From: Brevibacillus choshinensis
GTDB taxonomy: Bacteria > Bacillota > Bacilli > Brevibacillales > Brevibacillaceae
Reading direction: 5' to 3'
Assembly (NCBI RefSeq): GCF_001420695.1
Contig: NZ_LJJB01000013.1
Location: forward strand, 1,267,001 to 1,331,000
DNA: 64,000 nt
A model generated the notes under the pieces. The model was not told where the DNA came from, did no database searches, and was given only the letters and a program-made list of their open reading frames with translations. Shown here in pieces: positions 15,956 through 24,064 of this stretch (the stretch's first letter is position 1; every line of letters starts with the position of its first letter). Made by a program: the position numbers and the translations under genes.

Positions 15956-17347
15956 ATGTCCAGCGACGCACGTCATGTACGACTGATCACGACCAGTCTC
16001 TTATTGGGGTTGATTTTGTCATCCATCGATCAGACCATTGTTTCCACTGCAATGCCCAGCGTTAGTAATGAATTGGGAGGGATTTCCCTATATAGCTGGG
16101 TGTTTGCCATCTACATGTTAGCTTCTACTACCTCCATGCCGATTTACGGAAAAACGGCTGATCTGTTTGGACGCAAGAAAATGTATTTGATCGGGTTGTT
16201 TTTCTTTCTGGCTGGTTCCGCCTTATGTGGTTTTGCTCAAACGATGACCGAGCTGATTGTGTACCGAGGCATTCAAGGGCTTGGCGCAGGAACGTTAATG
16301 CCCATTGCCTTTACGATCCTTGCAGATATCTATCCACCCGAAAAGATCGGAAAGTTTCAAGGGATGTTTAGCGCCGTATTCGCTGTATCGAGTGTCCTGG
16401 GTCCTGCCATTGGGGGAACGATCGTCGAGCAATGGCATTGGGGATGGATCTTTTTCATTAACCTTCCGATCGGCATTCCTGCTTTTTTCTTGCTGGCATT
16501 TTCGCTGAAAGAAAAGAAAGGGAACGAGAAACGATCCATCGACTGGATGGGAGCTGTTACACTTAGTGGCGCTGTCATCTCCCTCTTACTGGCTATGGTC
16601 CTGATAGGGAATGGGCAGGAAGGGGGAGTTCCGAGTGAATGGCAATCTCCGCGCACGATCGGAATGTTGAGTGCTAGCACCATCCTTCTCGCCCTGTTTT
16701 TATGGCTAGAAACGAAAGCAAAGGAGCCCATCATTCCGCTCCATTTGTTCAAGCTACCTGCCATTGCGTTTGGAAACATCTCTGGATTCTTTGTCAGCGC
16801 GGCGCTGTTCAGTGCAATTGCGTATATTCCTTTGTTCGTTCAGGGCGGGATCGGGCTAAGTCCTTCTCAAGCCGGCTATCTGTTATCCCCGCTGATGCTC
16901 GCAACGGTCGTCACCTCGAGCATCGGTGGACGCTTGATAAGCAAAGTATCTTATCGAACGATTCTCCTGCCGAGTCTGGCTGTGATGGCCAGCGGATTCT
17001 TTCTTTTGCAGCTGATCGATATGGATACTCCCACCTCTGTCATTGTTCTGGATTTGATTGTCATCGGCTTGGGGATGGGCGCCGTCTACCCTACGCTTGG
17101 TACTGCCGCGGTGAGATCAGTCGATCCTGTTAATCGGGGAGTTGCATCTTCTTCTTCGCAATTTTTCCGTTCGATTGGCGGGACGATCGGGGTCAGTGTA
17201 CTGGGCAGTCTGCTTAGCCATTCCTTTCAAACCGTGTTTTTTGCAGGCTTTGTCTTCGTTTGTGTCGGCTTACTGGCGACCGTCTTTTTGGGAAAGGCTC
17301 GTTTGATTCCCAAGGCAACATCGGATCGAGACTCTTCTATGAAATAG
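15956..17347 (+). CDS. DHA2 (EmrB/QacA) family MFS drug:H+ antiporter
   Basis: About 463 residues, 14 predicted membrane helices. Motif C-like and motif A regions are clear (YGKTADLFGRKKMYLIG; LGPAIGG in helix 5), and helix 1 contains the DHA2 pattern SSIDQTIVSTAMPSV. It is an inner-membrane proton antiporter exporting hydrophobic or cationic compounds; the substrate is unknown. The ATG at 15956 is preferred because AAGGAAAGGAAG precedes it by about 10 nt. Preceded by a palindromic operator-like site. Confidence 0.88.
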   Translation: MSSDARHVRLITTSLLLGLILSSIDQTIVSTAMPSVSNELGGISLYSWVFAIYMLASTTSMPIYGKTADLFGRKKMYLIGLFFFLAGSALCGFAQTMTELIVYRGIQGLGAGTLMPIAFTILADIYPPEKIGKFQGMFSAVFAVSSVLGPAIGGTIVEQWHWGWIFFINLPIGIPAFFLLAFSLKEKKGNEKRSIDWMGAVTLSGAVISLLLAMVLIGNGQEGGVPSEWQSPRTIGMLSASTILLALFLWLETKAKEPIIPLHLFKLPAIAFGNISGFFVSAALFSAIAYIPLFVQGGIGLSPSQAGYLLSPLMLATVVTSSIGGRLISKVSYRTILLPSLAVMASGFFLLQLIDMDTPTSVIVLDLIVIGLGMGAVYPTLGTAAVRSVDPVNRGVASSSSQFFRSIGGTIGVSVLGSLLSHSFQTVFFAGFVFVCVGLLATVFLGKARLIPKATSDRDSSMK

Positions 17348-17440
17348 AAAAAAGGACGTGCTTTTCTTTACAGGAACCCAGCGCCCAGCTCCCACATATG
17401 CTAAACCAGAAAAATTCAGATAGTGAGGATGAAGTATGGC

Positions 17441-17965
17441 ATGAGCATGTATCACCCCAATGGGTACCACCCTCAATCCGTATCTTCTCAACAAGGATAT
17501 AGGCCCACACAATCTTTTGCGGAAATTCATGGCGGACCTTTGGCTCCCGATTTGCAGGGATATATCGTATTTACAGATGTCCCATACGGCACGGAAGTCT
17601 ACGTCGAGGTCAGCGGTCTGCCGGAATACCAGCCAGCAAGCGGTGCTCAGCAGCCGGTCGGTCCATTCGGCTTTCACGTGCACGATAAAAGTGCATGCGT
17701 CGTAGGTGATCCCAATGATCCGTTTCAGTCAGCTGGCTCTCACTGGAATCCAACCCACCAACCTCATGGCAATCACGCAGGGGACTTTCCCGTGCTTTTT
17801 TCCAATGATGGATATGCACGCATGAATTTTTTCACGAACAAATTTCAGGCAGCAGATGTCGTTGGCAAAACGATCATTATCCATCAAAACCCGGACGATT
17901 TCCGCACACAGCCTTCTGGCAATTCGGGCAAACGATTGGCTTGTGGCGTCATCCAGGCAGGGTGA
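17441..17965 (+). CDS. Cu/Zn superoxide dismutase family protein without signal peptide
   Basis: About 174 residues. The metal site is visible: GFHVHDKSAC (two Cu-ligand His), HWNPTHQPHGNHAGDFP (bridging and Zn-ligand His and Asp), and KTIIIH (last Cu ligand), plus the cysteine in RLACGVI that pairs with the one after HVH. The N-terminal 28 residues are rich in His, Tyr, Gln and Ser (MSMYHPNGYHPQSVSSQQGY) with no Sec or lipoprotein signal, unlike B. subtilis YojM. The ATG at 17441 is 12 nt after GTGAGG; an earlier ATG at 17429 is possible. Cytosolic or spore-coat location is open. Confidence 0.85.
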   Translation: MSMYHPNGYHPQSVSSQQGYRPTQSFAEIHGGPLAPDLQGYIVFTDVPYGTEVYVEVSGLPEYQPASGAQQPVGPFGFHVHDKSACVVGDPNDPFQSAGSHWNPTHQPHGNHAGDFPVLFSNDGYARMNFFTNKFQAADVVGKTIIIHQNPDDFRTQPSGNSGKRLACGVIQAG

Positions 17966-18421
17966 TTGTTTACCCCTTTTGCTTGGTGGTCGATCGGACT
18001 TTAGTGGAGGAGTGGAAAAAGGGGAAAATACCTTCGAAGCGCAACGATCGGGAAAATAAGCTTTTGCTCCTTGAACCTCGTAGAACAGGTGGCTAGAAAC
18101 TACAACGGCTGGCAGGAGAAGCAGGTTTCCAGGCGGAGCGACTCCGGAACCCAGCTTAGCAGAACAACGAATTTACGGGATCAAGAAGCGGTACCTCTGT
18201 GTTCGCTTCGAAGCGGCTACTACTTTACCGCTTCCCCGTGAATCGTTGTGGAGCGGACAGACTAATCTTCTTCGTAGGGTGTAGGCTGGAGCGGAGATCG
18301 GAAACCTGCTTCTCCCCACCTCAGCTATGTTGATATCCCCATCTTTGTTAATGGCTACACCAAGCTTTTGCCGGGGAGTTGCACGGTAATGAATAGAAAA
18401 TTTATTGATTCCTTTCTGTAC
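17966..18421. repeat. dispersed foldback repeat, copy A
   Basis: Module 1 (about 17986-18028, TGGTCGATC...GGGGAAAA) and module 2 (18094-18238) recur near the window's right end, module 2 with 135 of 145 identical bases. Inside copy A a perfect 16-bp inverted repeat (18115-18130 with 18300-18315) encloses nested pairings, including ACAACGA-TTTACGGG with CCCGTGAATCGTTGT and GAAGCGGTA with TACCGCTTC, so about 200 nt can fold into one long arm. A substitution between copies keeps pairing by G-U. No transposase is nearby. The rest of the interval to the mqnD terminator holds no gene I can support. Confidence 0.8.
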
Positions 18422-18471
18422 AAAAAGACTCTGTCGCACGTACCACATAGCGATTACAGAGTCTTTTTTCA
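18422..18471. terminator. bidirectional terminator downstream of mqnD
   Basis: 13-bp stem AAAAAGACTCTGT with its complement, loop of 21 nt, A5 on one side and T6 on the other; mqnD ends 5 bp away on the minus strand. Confidence 0.8.
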
Positions 18472-18475
18472 TGTA

Positions 18476-19309
18476 TCAGGAACGCAAGAGAGCTAGATCA
18501 AATTTCGGGACAAGCCCCTCATCTGCAGCCCGAGAGAGCAATGCCGTGATTGCGGCAAATCCATCCTCCCCCAAGTCTCGCGTAAATTCATTGACGTACA
18601 AATCAATATGCGCTTGTGTAACCTCTGGCGCCATCTCTTGTGCGTGACACGCGACGTATTCTTTCGATGCTTGAGGATGTGCCCATGCGCATTCGACGGA
18701 AGCACGCGTCCATTTGGTCAAAGAATCGATATCCATAGAGCGACGCGCGATAATAGCACCCAAAGGAATCGGCAGACCCGTGTCTGACTCCCACCAGTTG
18801 CCCAAGTCTGTCATCAACGTCAATCCGTAGTTTTGGTAAGTAAATCGCGCTTCGTGAATGACCAGACCCGCATCAATTTTTCCATCACGCACAGCCGGCA
18901 TGATCTCATGGAACGGCATGACGACAATCTCGCCTACGCCACCAGGCACGTTTTGCGCTGCCCACAACCGGAACAACAAGTAGGCTGTTGAACGCTCACT
19001 CGGAACAGCCACCCGCTTACCTGACAGTTGAGCTGGGTCGCTACTGTCTTGCGTCAAAACGAGAGGGCCGCACCCTCTGCCCAACGCGCCACCGCACGGA
19101 ATCAGTGCGTAGTCTTTCAACACCCATGGCAGAGCCGCATAGGAAATTTTCATGACCTCTGGGCCTTCCGTGTTGATGGCCAAGTGATTGGTAATATCGA
19201 TATCTGCATACATAATATCCAGCTCAGGAGCACCCGGAATGAGCCCGTGCGCCCAGGCATGGAATACAAAGGTGTCATTTGGACATGGGGAAAATGCGAT
19301 TTTCATCAT
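18476..19309 (-). CDS. mqnD: 1,4-dihydroxy-6-naphthoate synthase (futalosine menaquinone pathway)
   Basis: About 277 residues. It has the periplasmic-binding-protein-like MqnD fold, opening with KIAFSPCPNDTFVFHAWAHG, which is the family signature, and containing ISYAALPWVL and the GRGCGPLV loop. It converts cyclic dehypoxanthine futalosine to 1,4-dihydroxy-6-naphthoate. The ATG overlaps the mqnB stop (ATGATG), with GGGAGGT just upstream, so the two are translationally coupled. Together they indicate menaquinone synthesis by the futalosine rather than the Men route. Confidence 0.92.
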   Translation of the reverse strand: MMKIAFSPCPNDTFVFHAWAHGLIPGAPELDIMYADIDITNHLAINTEGPEVMKISYAALPWVLKDYALIPCGGALGRGCGPLVLTQDSSDPAQLSGKRVAVPSERSTAYLLFRLWAAQNVPGGVGEIVVMPFHEIMPAVRDGKIDAGLVIHEARFTYQNYGLTLMTDLGNWWESDTGLPIPLGAIIARRSMDIDSLTKWTRASVECAWAHPQASKEYVACHAQEMAPEVTQAHIDLYVNEFTRDLGEDGFAAITALLSRAADEGLVPKFDLALLRS

Positions 19310-19968
19310 AATACCTCCCGTAATACGGAACTGGCCGCTTCCAATGCAGCCAATGCGTCTTTGATTCGCCATGCGGACTTGTCTCGTGGTCCAATCGCAT
19401 TGGATACTGCCCGGATCTCTAATACAGGTACGCCGACATCCTGTGCAGCAACGGCTACGCCATACCCTTCCATCGCTTCGGCAGCAGCACCTGGCATCCT
19501 TTTGGAAAGCACTAGCGCCGTCGCAGCTGTACCGGTCACAGTAGACAGCGTGAGGACAGGTCCCTTTCTCGCAGACAAGCCTGCTCGTTGCAGAGCATCT
19601 GTCACATGTGCAACCAGCTCTTGATCGACTGGGACACTGGCAGAACCGAATCCGAGCTCGTCCAAGCTAGAAAAACCCTCTGCCGTTTCTGCTCCAAGAT
19701 CCGCGCATACGATTTCACTGGCAACAACCAGTGAGCCTACCTCCGCTTGGTCGACAAAACCACCACTGATCCCGGCACAAATGACCAAATCAAATGGCTC
19801 TTCTGTCGCCAAAATTCTCGCCGTACTCGCCGCAGCAGCGATCGGACCTACTCCACCGATTCGGACCGTGAACCGACTGTCATCGCGAAGCCCGCGCAAA
19901 ACCGCCACACGCTCCGGCTCGACTGAGGTTACGATCAGCACTCGCTTCTCGTTTTGTGCAGCCTCCAT
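19306..19968 (-). CDS. mqnB: futalosine hydrolase
   Basis: About 220 residues, nucleoside-phosphorylase/hydrolase fold (VLIVTSVEPERVAVLRGL; ICAGISGGF; catalytic-pocket region AEAMEGYGVAVAA). It cleaves futalosine to dehypoxanthine futalosine and hypoxanthine. The ATG at 19968 is used because AAGGAGG lies 10 nt upstream; a TTG two codons earlier is also possible. Operon: mqnB-mqnD with a 4-base overlap. A possible promoter TTTACA-N17-TAACGT lies upstream on the minus strand. Confidence 0.92.
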   Translation of the reverse strand: MEAAQNEKRVLIVTSVEPERVAVLRGLRDDSRFTVRIGGVGPIAAAASTARILATEEPFDLVICAGISGGFVDQAEVGSLVVASEIVCADLGAETAEGFSSLDELGFGSASVPVDQELVAHVTDALQRAGLSARKGPVLTLSTVTGTAATALVLSKRMPGAAAEAMEGYGVAVAAQDVGVPVLEIRAVSNAIGPRDKSAWRIKDALAALEAASSVLREVL

Positions 19969-20208
19969 TGGCAAACTGCCTCCTTCCTACCCTCGACTTT
20001 TGTTGCTATTTTTACTTTCATTCCACTTCCAACGTTATCGCTACTTTCACTCGGTGTAAAGTTGTTTACGCAGTTTGCTAGAATTCAGGAAAAATATTAC
20101 AATAGCTGTCCGTAGTAATTCCACGAAAGAGGTTCTCGTATGAAACCACTCTAACGCCTTCTATTTCGTACGTATGATTGTCTAACAGTCTATGAACGAA
20201 CAAAAAAA

Positions 20209-20249
20209 GAACCTGGTCCACAGATAGGTACTGATCTGCTTACAGGTTC
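20209..20249 (-). terminator. terminator of the VOC gene at 20275
   Basis: GAACCTG / CAGGTTC outer stem with an inner CAGAT/ATCTG pairing, followed by T7 on the minus strand. The remaining 200 bp up to mqnB holds promoters only. Confidence 0.7.
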
Positions 20250-20274
20250 ATCCCTTTATCATGGACAAGCCTTA

Positions 20275-20637
20275 CTAATCTTTTAACAAAAAGCTGTTGC
20301 CGTCCTCATCCTTAAAGGAAACGAACGTGCCCCATTGCATTTTGTTCGGCTCTCCCTCAAATTCTACACCGTTTGCCTTCATCGTCGCGTACGTCGCCTT
20401 CACATCCTCGCACACAAAAACGATCGACGCCTTCAGCTCTCCCCAGTTCTTCATCATTCTCTTTGGGTAGATGACGAGAGCAGTCTCTGCCTCAGTCGGT
20501 CCTACCTCCAACCAGCTGCTGTCTGGTCCCATCGGATGCTCCTGCTTAATCTCGAAACCTACTTTCTCTGTCCAAAATGATTTTGCCTTTTGCTGGTCCT
20601 CCACATAAACGGCCACTGTCGCGATTTTACGAATCAT
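20275..20637 (-). CDS. VOC (glyoxalase-like) family protein
   Basis: About 120 residues, one vicinal-oxygen-chelate module pair: KIATVAVYVEDQQKAKSFW at the N-terminus and GTFVSFKDEDGNSFLL at the C-terminus. The ATG at 20637 follows AAGGAGGG at 5 nt; the upstream in-frame extension has no ribosome binding site and is discarded. Similar small proteins are annotated as glyoxalase superfamily without known substrate. Monocistronic, divergent from the nitroreductase. Confidence 0.85.
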   Translation of the reverse strand: MIRKIATVAVYVEDQQKAKSFWTEKVGFEIKQEHPMGPDSSWLEVGPTEAETALVIYPKRMMKNWGELKASIVFVCEDVKATYATMKANGVEFEGEPNKMQWGTFVSFKDEDGNSFLLKD

Positions 20638-20775
20638 CGTTGCCCTCCTTGAATGTTCTCTCCTGTAGCGGTTCAGGTCTTCCTTATTCTTCTCACTTGC
20701 CCGCTTCTTCAACTACGACAATCCGGATTCAACTTCCTGCTCCTTTTTCATGCATTTAGACTTTAGAAAAGATAG

Positions 20776-20808
20776 ATACTTGACAAAAATTAGTATATAA
20801 AATAAAGT
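20776..20808 (+). promoter_or_regulatory. promoter with overlapping palindrome before the nitroreductase
   Basis: TTGACA, 17-bp spacer, TAAAGT. The -35 lies inside ATACT-N11-AGTAT, reminiscent of operators of redox-sensing MarR/DUF24 repressors (YodB/HypR type) that control nitroreductases in Bacillus. The regulator assignment is inferred. Confidence 0.45.
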
Positions 20809-20901
20809 CAATTACGAAAAGTAAGCTACTGGGCTTCGCATACTTTTCTCGCTCTGAACGCATGATGGTAAATAAAAAGATCAATCCAGGAGGGAATTTC
20901 C

Positions 20902-21501
20902 ATGGGAAAAGATTTCTTTACAGCCATAAAAGACAGAAGAACGTACTACGGCATTAGCAAAGAGACGGTTGTTTCTGACCAACGTATTCAGGAGATCATT
21001 AACGAAGCAGTGAAATACACACCTTCCTCCTTTAACTCACAGAGTGCGCGCGTGGTCGTATTATTGGGTGAACAGCACGACAAGCTGTGGGATCTCACCA
21101 AAGAAACATTGCGTAAAATTGTTCCAGCCGAAAACTTTGCTTCCACCGAAGAAAAAATGGACGCTTTCCGTAGCGGTTATGGATCCGTCTTGTTCTTCGA
21201 AGACCAGAGCGTGATCGAGAATTTGCAAAGTCAGTTTGCCCTCTACAAAGACAACTTCCCTGTTTGGTCGGAGCAATCATCTGGCATGCTTCAATTGGTT
21301 GTATGGACAGCTTTGGAGGCCGAGGGCTTTGGAGCCTCTCTCCAGCACTACAATCCGCTGATTAATGAAGGGGTCCAACAAGAGTGGAACGTACCGAGCT
21401 CGTGGAAGCTGATCGCCCAAATGCCTTTTGGAAAACCAACCTCTACTCCGGGCGAAAAACAATTCCAGCCACTAGATGAACGCGTGAAGGTTTTCTCCTA
21501 A
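20902..21501 (+). CDS. nitroreductase family protein (Frm2/YdgI-like)
   Basis: 199 residues. FMN-dependent nitroreductase fold of the Frm2/HBN1 subgroup: FFTAIKDRRTYYGIS (FMN-phosphate-binding basic stretch), YTPSSFNSQSARVVVLLG, and the C-terminal AQMPFGKPTSTPGEKQFQPL. The subgroup reduces nitroaromatics and quinones with NAD(P)H. ATG follows AGGAGGG. Monocistronic, with its own operator-like palindrome and a terminator. Confidence 0.88.
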   Translation: MGKDFFTAIKDRRTYYGISKETVVSDQRIQEIINEAVKYTPSSFNSQSARVVVLLGEQHDKLWDLTKETLRKIVPAENFASTEEKMDAFRSGYGSVLFFEDQSVIENLQSQFALYKDNFPVWSEQSSGMLQLVVWTALEAEGFGASLQHYNPLINEGVQQEWNVPSSWKLIAQMPFGKPTSTPGEKQFQPLDERVKVFS

Positions 21502-21514
21502 GATTGCATACAAA

Positions 21515-21545
21515 AGACGGCAAGACGACCTGTTTTGCCGTCTAC
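21515..21545 (+). terminator. terminator of the nitroreductase gene
   Basis: AGACGGCAA / TTGCCGTCT stem of 9 bp followed by an AT-rich tail. Confidence 0.7.
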
Positions 21546-21553
21546 TTATTTGA

Positions 21554-21582
21554 TTGCTTTCCTCGCCGGGCTGTGGTAGTAT
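21554..21582 (+). promoter_or_regulatory. sigma-A promoter of the cold-shock gene
   Basis: TTGCTT, 17-bp spacer, TAGTAT. The predicted start near 21589 leaves a leader of about 135 nt, as is usual for csp genes. Confidence 0.55.
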
Positions 21583-21610
21583 AAACCTAAACAAAAGATT
21601 TTTTTAAGCG

Positions 21611-21675
21611 TTCACATATTGTAAAGGGTTTACATGTATGTTTGAACCTTTTACAATGTGTGAATTTTTATTTTA
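21611..21675 (+). promoter_or_regulatory. 18-bp hairpin in the cold-shock 5' leader
   Basis: 21611-21628 pairs with 21647-21664 in all 18 positions if two G-U pairs are allowed, loop 18 nt, followed by TTTTTATTTTA. It looks like a terminator or thermo-responsive element 50 nt ahead of the csp ribosome binding site. Confidence 0.65.
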
Positions 21676-21724
21676 CCCATAAATAAAAGTTGCATATTCA
21701 TTTTATTTTTTGGAGGTAACACCC

Positions 21725-21925
21725 ATGCAAACAGGTACAGTAAAATGGTTCAACGCTGAAAAAGGTTATGGCTTCATCGCAGTTGAAGGCGGAAACGATG
21801 TATTCGTTCACTTCAGCGCTATCCAAGGTGAAGGTTTCAAATCCCTCGAAGAAGGCCAACGCGTTGAGTTCAACGTAGTAGAAGGCAACCGTGGACCACA
21901 AGCTGAGAACGTTGTAAAACTGTAA
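21725..21925 (+). CDS. csp: cold-shock protein, CspA family
   Basis: 66 residues, a single cold-shock domain with both RNA-binding motifs ([11 protein letters not shown] for RNP1 and VFVHFSAI for RNP2). It acts as a single-stranded nucleic-acid chaperone. ATG follows TGGAGGT at 7 nt. The long AT-rich leader with an 18-bp hairpin, and the terminator after the gene, fit a monocistronic, post-transcriptionally regulated csp unit. Confidence 0.96.
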   Translation: MQTGTVKWFNAEKGYGFIAVEGGNDVFVHFSAIQGEGFKSLEEGQRVEFNVVEGNRGPQAENVVKL

Positions 21926-21934
21926 TCGGCTTTC

Positions 21935-21971
21935 AAAAGCTGTCCTTCTGAATAGAGGGACAGCTTTTTTT
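21935..21971 (+). terminator. terminator of the cold-shock gene
   Basis: AAAAGCTGTCC with its complement, then T7. Confidence 0.85.
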
Positions 21972-22017
21972 GTTCCCTATTTCTCACCAAGGTCGTTCTT
22001 TCTTCCTAAAGAGATTG

Positions 22018-22046
22018 TTGACATGCTGGGCCTGTAACCATATAAT
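22018..22046 (+). promoter_or_regulatory. consensus sigma-A promoter of the EutH-like gene
   Basis: Exact TTGACA-N17-TATAAT; the predicted transcript starts near 22053, about 240 nt before the start codon. Confidence 0.75.
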
Positions 22047-22052
22047 CACGTT

Positions 22053-22295
22053 ATAATGCAGAGTAAAGCAACGGCGCTTTTCCAGCATAAATTGTCCGAC
22101 TAGATGAATTTATCAGTGGGACGCACTTGTTTCAGCTCTTATTTTTTTCTTTCGATTGTAAGCGGTTCCAGATGGTTTTTAGCTAGGTGTTTGTACACAA
22201 GTCCATACAAATAAGCAAAGGCGCTTAGGAAATTCTCGGTTTCGAGAACCTAAGTGCCTTCATTGTTTTCATTCCTAAAAAAGGCGGGGTTGTCC
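22053..22295 (+). promoter_or_regulatory. long structured 5' leader of the EutH-like gene
   Basis: It contains a small hairpin (AAAGC/GCTTT near 22065-22080), interleaved pairings ATAAATT/AATTTAT and GTCC/GGAC that could form a pseudoknot (about 22087-22125), a T-rich tract at 22140-22150, an inverted repeat TTTGTA-N10-TACAAA, and an 18-bp two-part hairpin at 22218-22260. A riboswitch-like or attenuator function is inferred from layout only; no known riboswitch consensus was recognised. Confidence 0.45.
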
Positions 22296-23573
22296 ATGGA
22301 ACACATTGGAAGTGTCATTATCTACATTATCATGTTATGTGCCGTCATCGGTGCTGTCGCAGCCATTCGCAACAGTGATGAAGGACTTGGCAAGGAGTTC
22401 ATGGAAGGCTTGCATTCGACCGGGTATATCTTTGTGCCAGCCGCCGGTATCATGGCCTCCCTCCCTTATATTTCCTGGTTCGTCGAAAAAGCGGTTTCCC
22501 CCATTTTCCATGCGATCGGGGCTGACCCAGCACTGGCGGCTACCGCCATCCTCGCCTCTGACATGGGCGGTTACCAACTAGCGAATATCTTGAAAAGCTC
22601 TACAGAAGGTTGGGTCATGGCAATGGTCGTGGGGCTCATGGCCGGTGCTACGATCGTGTTCTCCATTCCGATGGGACTCGCCATGCTCGACAAGCGCGAC
22701 CATAAATACATGGCACTGGGAGTCATGTCCGGTATCTTGACCGTTCCGATCGGGGCATTTATCACCAGTGCCATCCTTTCCTTGACCAATGCGCAGGTAC
22801 GCGCGGAGATTTCCACTAATGCTGATTCCACTTATGCTTTTGCGATCGGAATTGGACAAGTCCTCTTGAATCTGTCACCGATCCTGATTTTCGTCGTAGC
22901 CATTGCGGCAGGACTGCGCTTTATGCCGGACCTGATGATTCGCGGATTCATGCTCTTCGGGAAAACGATGGACGCCGGCATCAAGCTCGTACTCGTCTTT
23001 TCTATCGTACAGCACTTTACCGGGCTCTTCTCTACTTTGTTTGGCGCATGGGGCTTCGACCCGATCATCGCCGACCCCAAAGACCAGTATCGCGCACTCG
23101 AAACAGCTGGTTATATCGGTATCATGTTGGCAGGTGCTTTCCCAATGGTTTACTTGCTGCGTAAATATGCTGCGAAGCCTCTGGAAGCCTTGGGTAACAA
23201 ACTGGGCTTGAGCTCTACGGGTAGTGCCGGGCTGCTCGCCACAATCGCAAACATTCTCGCTATGTTCCGTCTCGTCCGTTCGATGCCGCCTAAAGACAAA
23301 GTCATCAACATTTCCTTTGCCGTCTGTGCTGCTTTTCTTTTGGGCGATCACCTTTCTTTCTCCGCCAACTTCCAGCCAAACATCATTCTCCCTGTGATGC
23401 TAGGTAAATTGGGTGCCGGCGTGATTGCCATCGCTCTCTCGTATTGGCTTTCCGTACCAAAAGCTCTCGAGCTGGAAAGACAAGACCGCGCCGCTGGCAT
23501 TATCGGGCCAGATGAGTATCTCGATGAAAAACAATCGCCCATCGTGAGTGAAGTTGCTGCAACAAAAGAATAA
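22296..23573 (+). CDS. eutH: EutH-like ethanolamine permease
   Basis: About 425 residues with ten or more membrane helices. The EutH family features are present: SVIIYIIMLCAVIGAV, the central DMGGYQLA motif and LGDHLSFSANFQPN. EutH transports ethanolamine across the inner membrane. No ammonia-lyase or microcompartment genes lie next to it, so here it may feed another route, or the substrate may differ. The ATG at 22296 is preceded by AAGGCGGGG; the leader is unusually long and structured. Confidence 0.85.
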   Translation: MEHIGSVIIYIIMLCAVIGAVAAIRNSDEGLGKEFMEGLHSTGYIFVPAAGIMASLPYISWFVEKAVSPIFHAIGADPALAATAILASDMGGYQLANILKSSTEGWVMAMVVGLMAGATIVFSIPMGLAMLDKRDHKYMALGVMSGILTVPIGAFITSAILSLTNAQVRAEISTNADSTYAFAIGIGQVLLNLSPILIFVVAIAAGLRFMPDLMIRGFMLFGKTMDAGIKLVLVFSIVQHFTGLFSTLFGAWGFDPIIADPKDQYRALETAGYIGIMLAGAFPMVYLLRKYAAKPLEALGNKLGLSSTGSAGLLATIANILAMFRLVRSMPPKDKVINISFAVCAAFLLGDHLSFSANFQPNIILPVMLGKLGAGVIAIALSYWLSVPKALELERQDRAAGIIGPDEYLDEKQSPIVSEVAATKE

Positions 23574-23588
23574 TCGTTATTCCAACGA

Positions 23589-23628
23589 AAAAAGGAGCCG
23601 TCCACGAAATGCTGGACAGGCTCCTTTT
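23589..23628. terminator. bidirectional terminator between eutH and ynfA
   Basis: AAAAGGAGCC with GTCCA / TGGAC and GGCTCCTTTT, between two convergent stop codons. Confidence 0.8.
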
Positions 23629-23953
23629 ATTGTCGTGGCGCCCAGAGCATGATACTCACACCGATCAAACAAATACCGGCACCCATCCAGTCGTACAGAT
23701 CGGGTGTCTTTTTGTCGACCAGCCAGCCCCAAAGCACGGCTAGAATGATAAATACCCCTCCATATGCTGCGTACACACGACCAAAGGAAGGATAGCTCTG
23801 AAATGTCGGGATCACCCCGTACAGGATCAGGATGATTCCTCCCATGATGCCGTATCCGACTGGTTTGGACTCTTTGAGCCAGAGCCAGATCAAATATCCG
23901 CCACCGATTTCAGCTAATCCCGCCAACAGGAACAGGACGATCGATCCCATCAT
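23627..23953 (-). CDS. ynfA: YnfA/UPF0060 family small membrane protein
   Basis: 108 residues with four membrane helices and the conserved UPF0060 pattern ([39 protein letters not shown]). The family resembles small multidrug resistance exporters, and some members confer modest drug export. Monocistronic. ATG ATG start follows TGAGGTAG. Confidence 0.92.
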   Translation of the reverse strand: MMGSIVLFLLAGLAEIGGGYLIWLWLKESKPVGYGIMGGIILILYGVIPTFQSYPSFGRVYAAYGGVFIILAVLWGWLVDKKTPDLYDWMGAGICLIGVSIMLWAPRQ

Positions 23954-24064
23954 ATTCTACCTCACTCCTGCCTCTCTATATGTCTGAAAGAAAACGCGTC
24001 TGAAAACGACTCGTCTTACATACCTTGTAGTGTGTTTTTTAGATCTGAGCAAGGAGTGAATTAC

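Noticed and set aside
18173-18472. 99-codon minus-strand frame across the foldback repeat and the mqnD terminator
   Set aside because: It covers a terminator stem and the repeat's nested palindromes; a middle stretch looks protein-like but there is no start signal and no family match that I recognise.
22085-22130. Resemblance of GTGGGACGC in the EutH leader to the c-di-GMP-I (GEMM) riboswitch
   Set aside because: Only the GGGACGC string agrees; the flanking stem, tetraloop receptor and the second helix expected for that class are not present.
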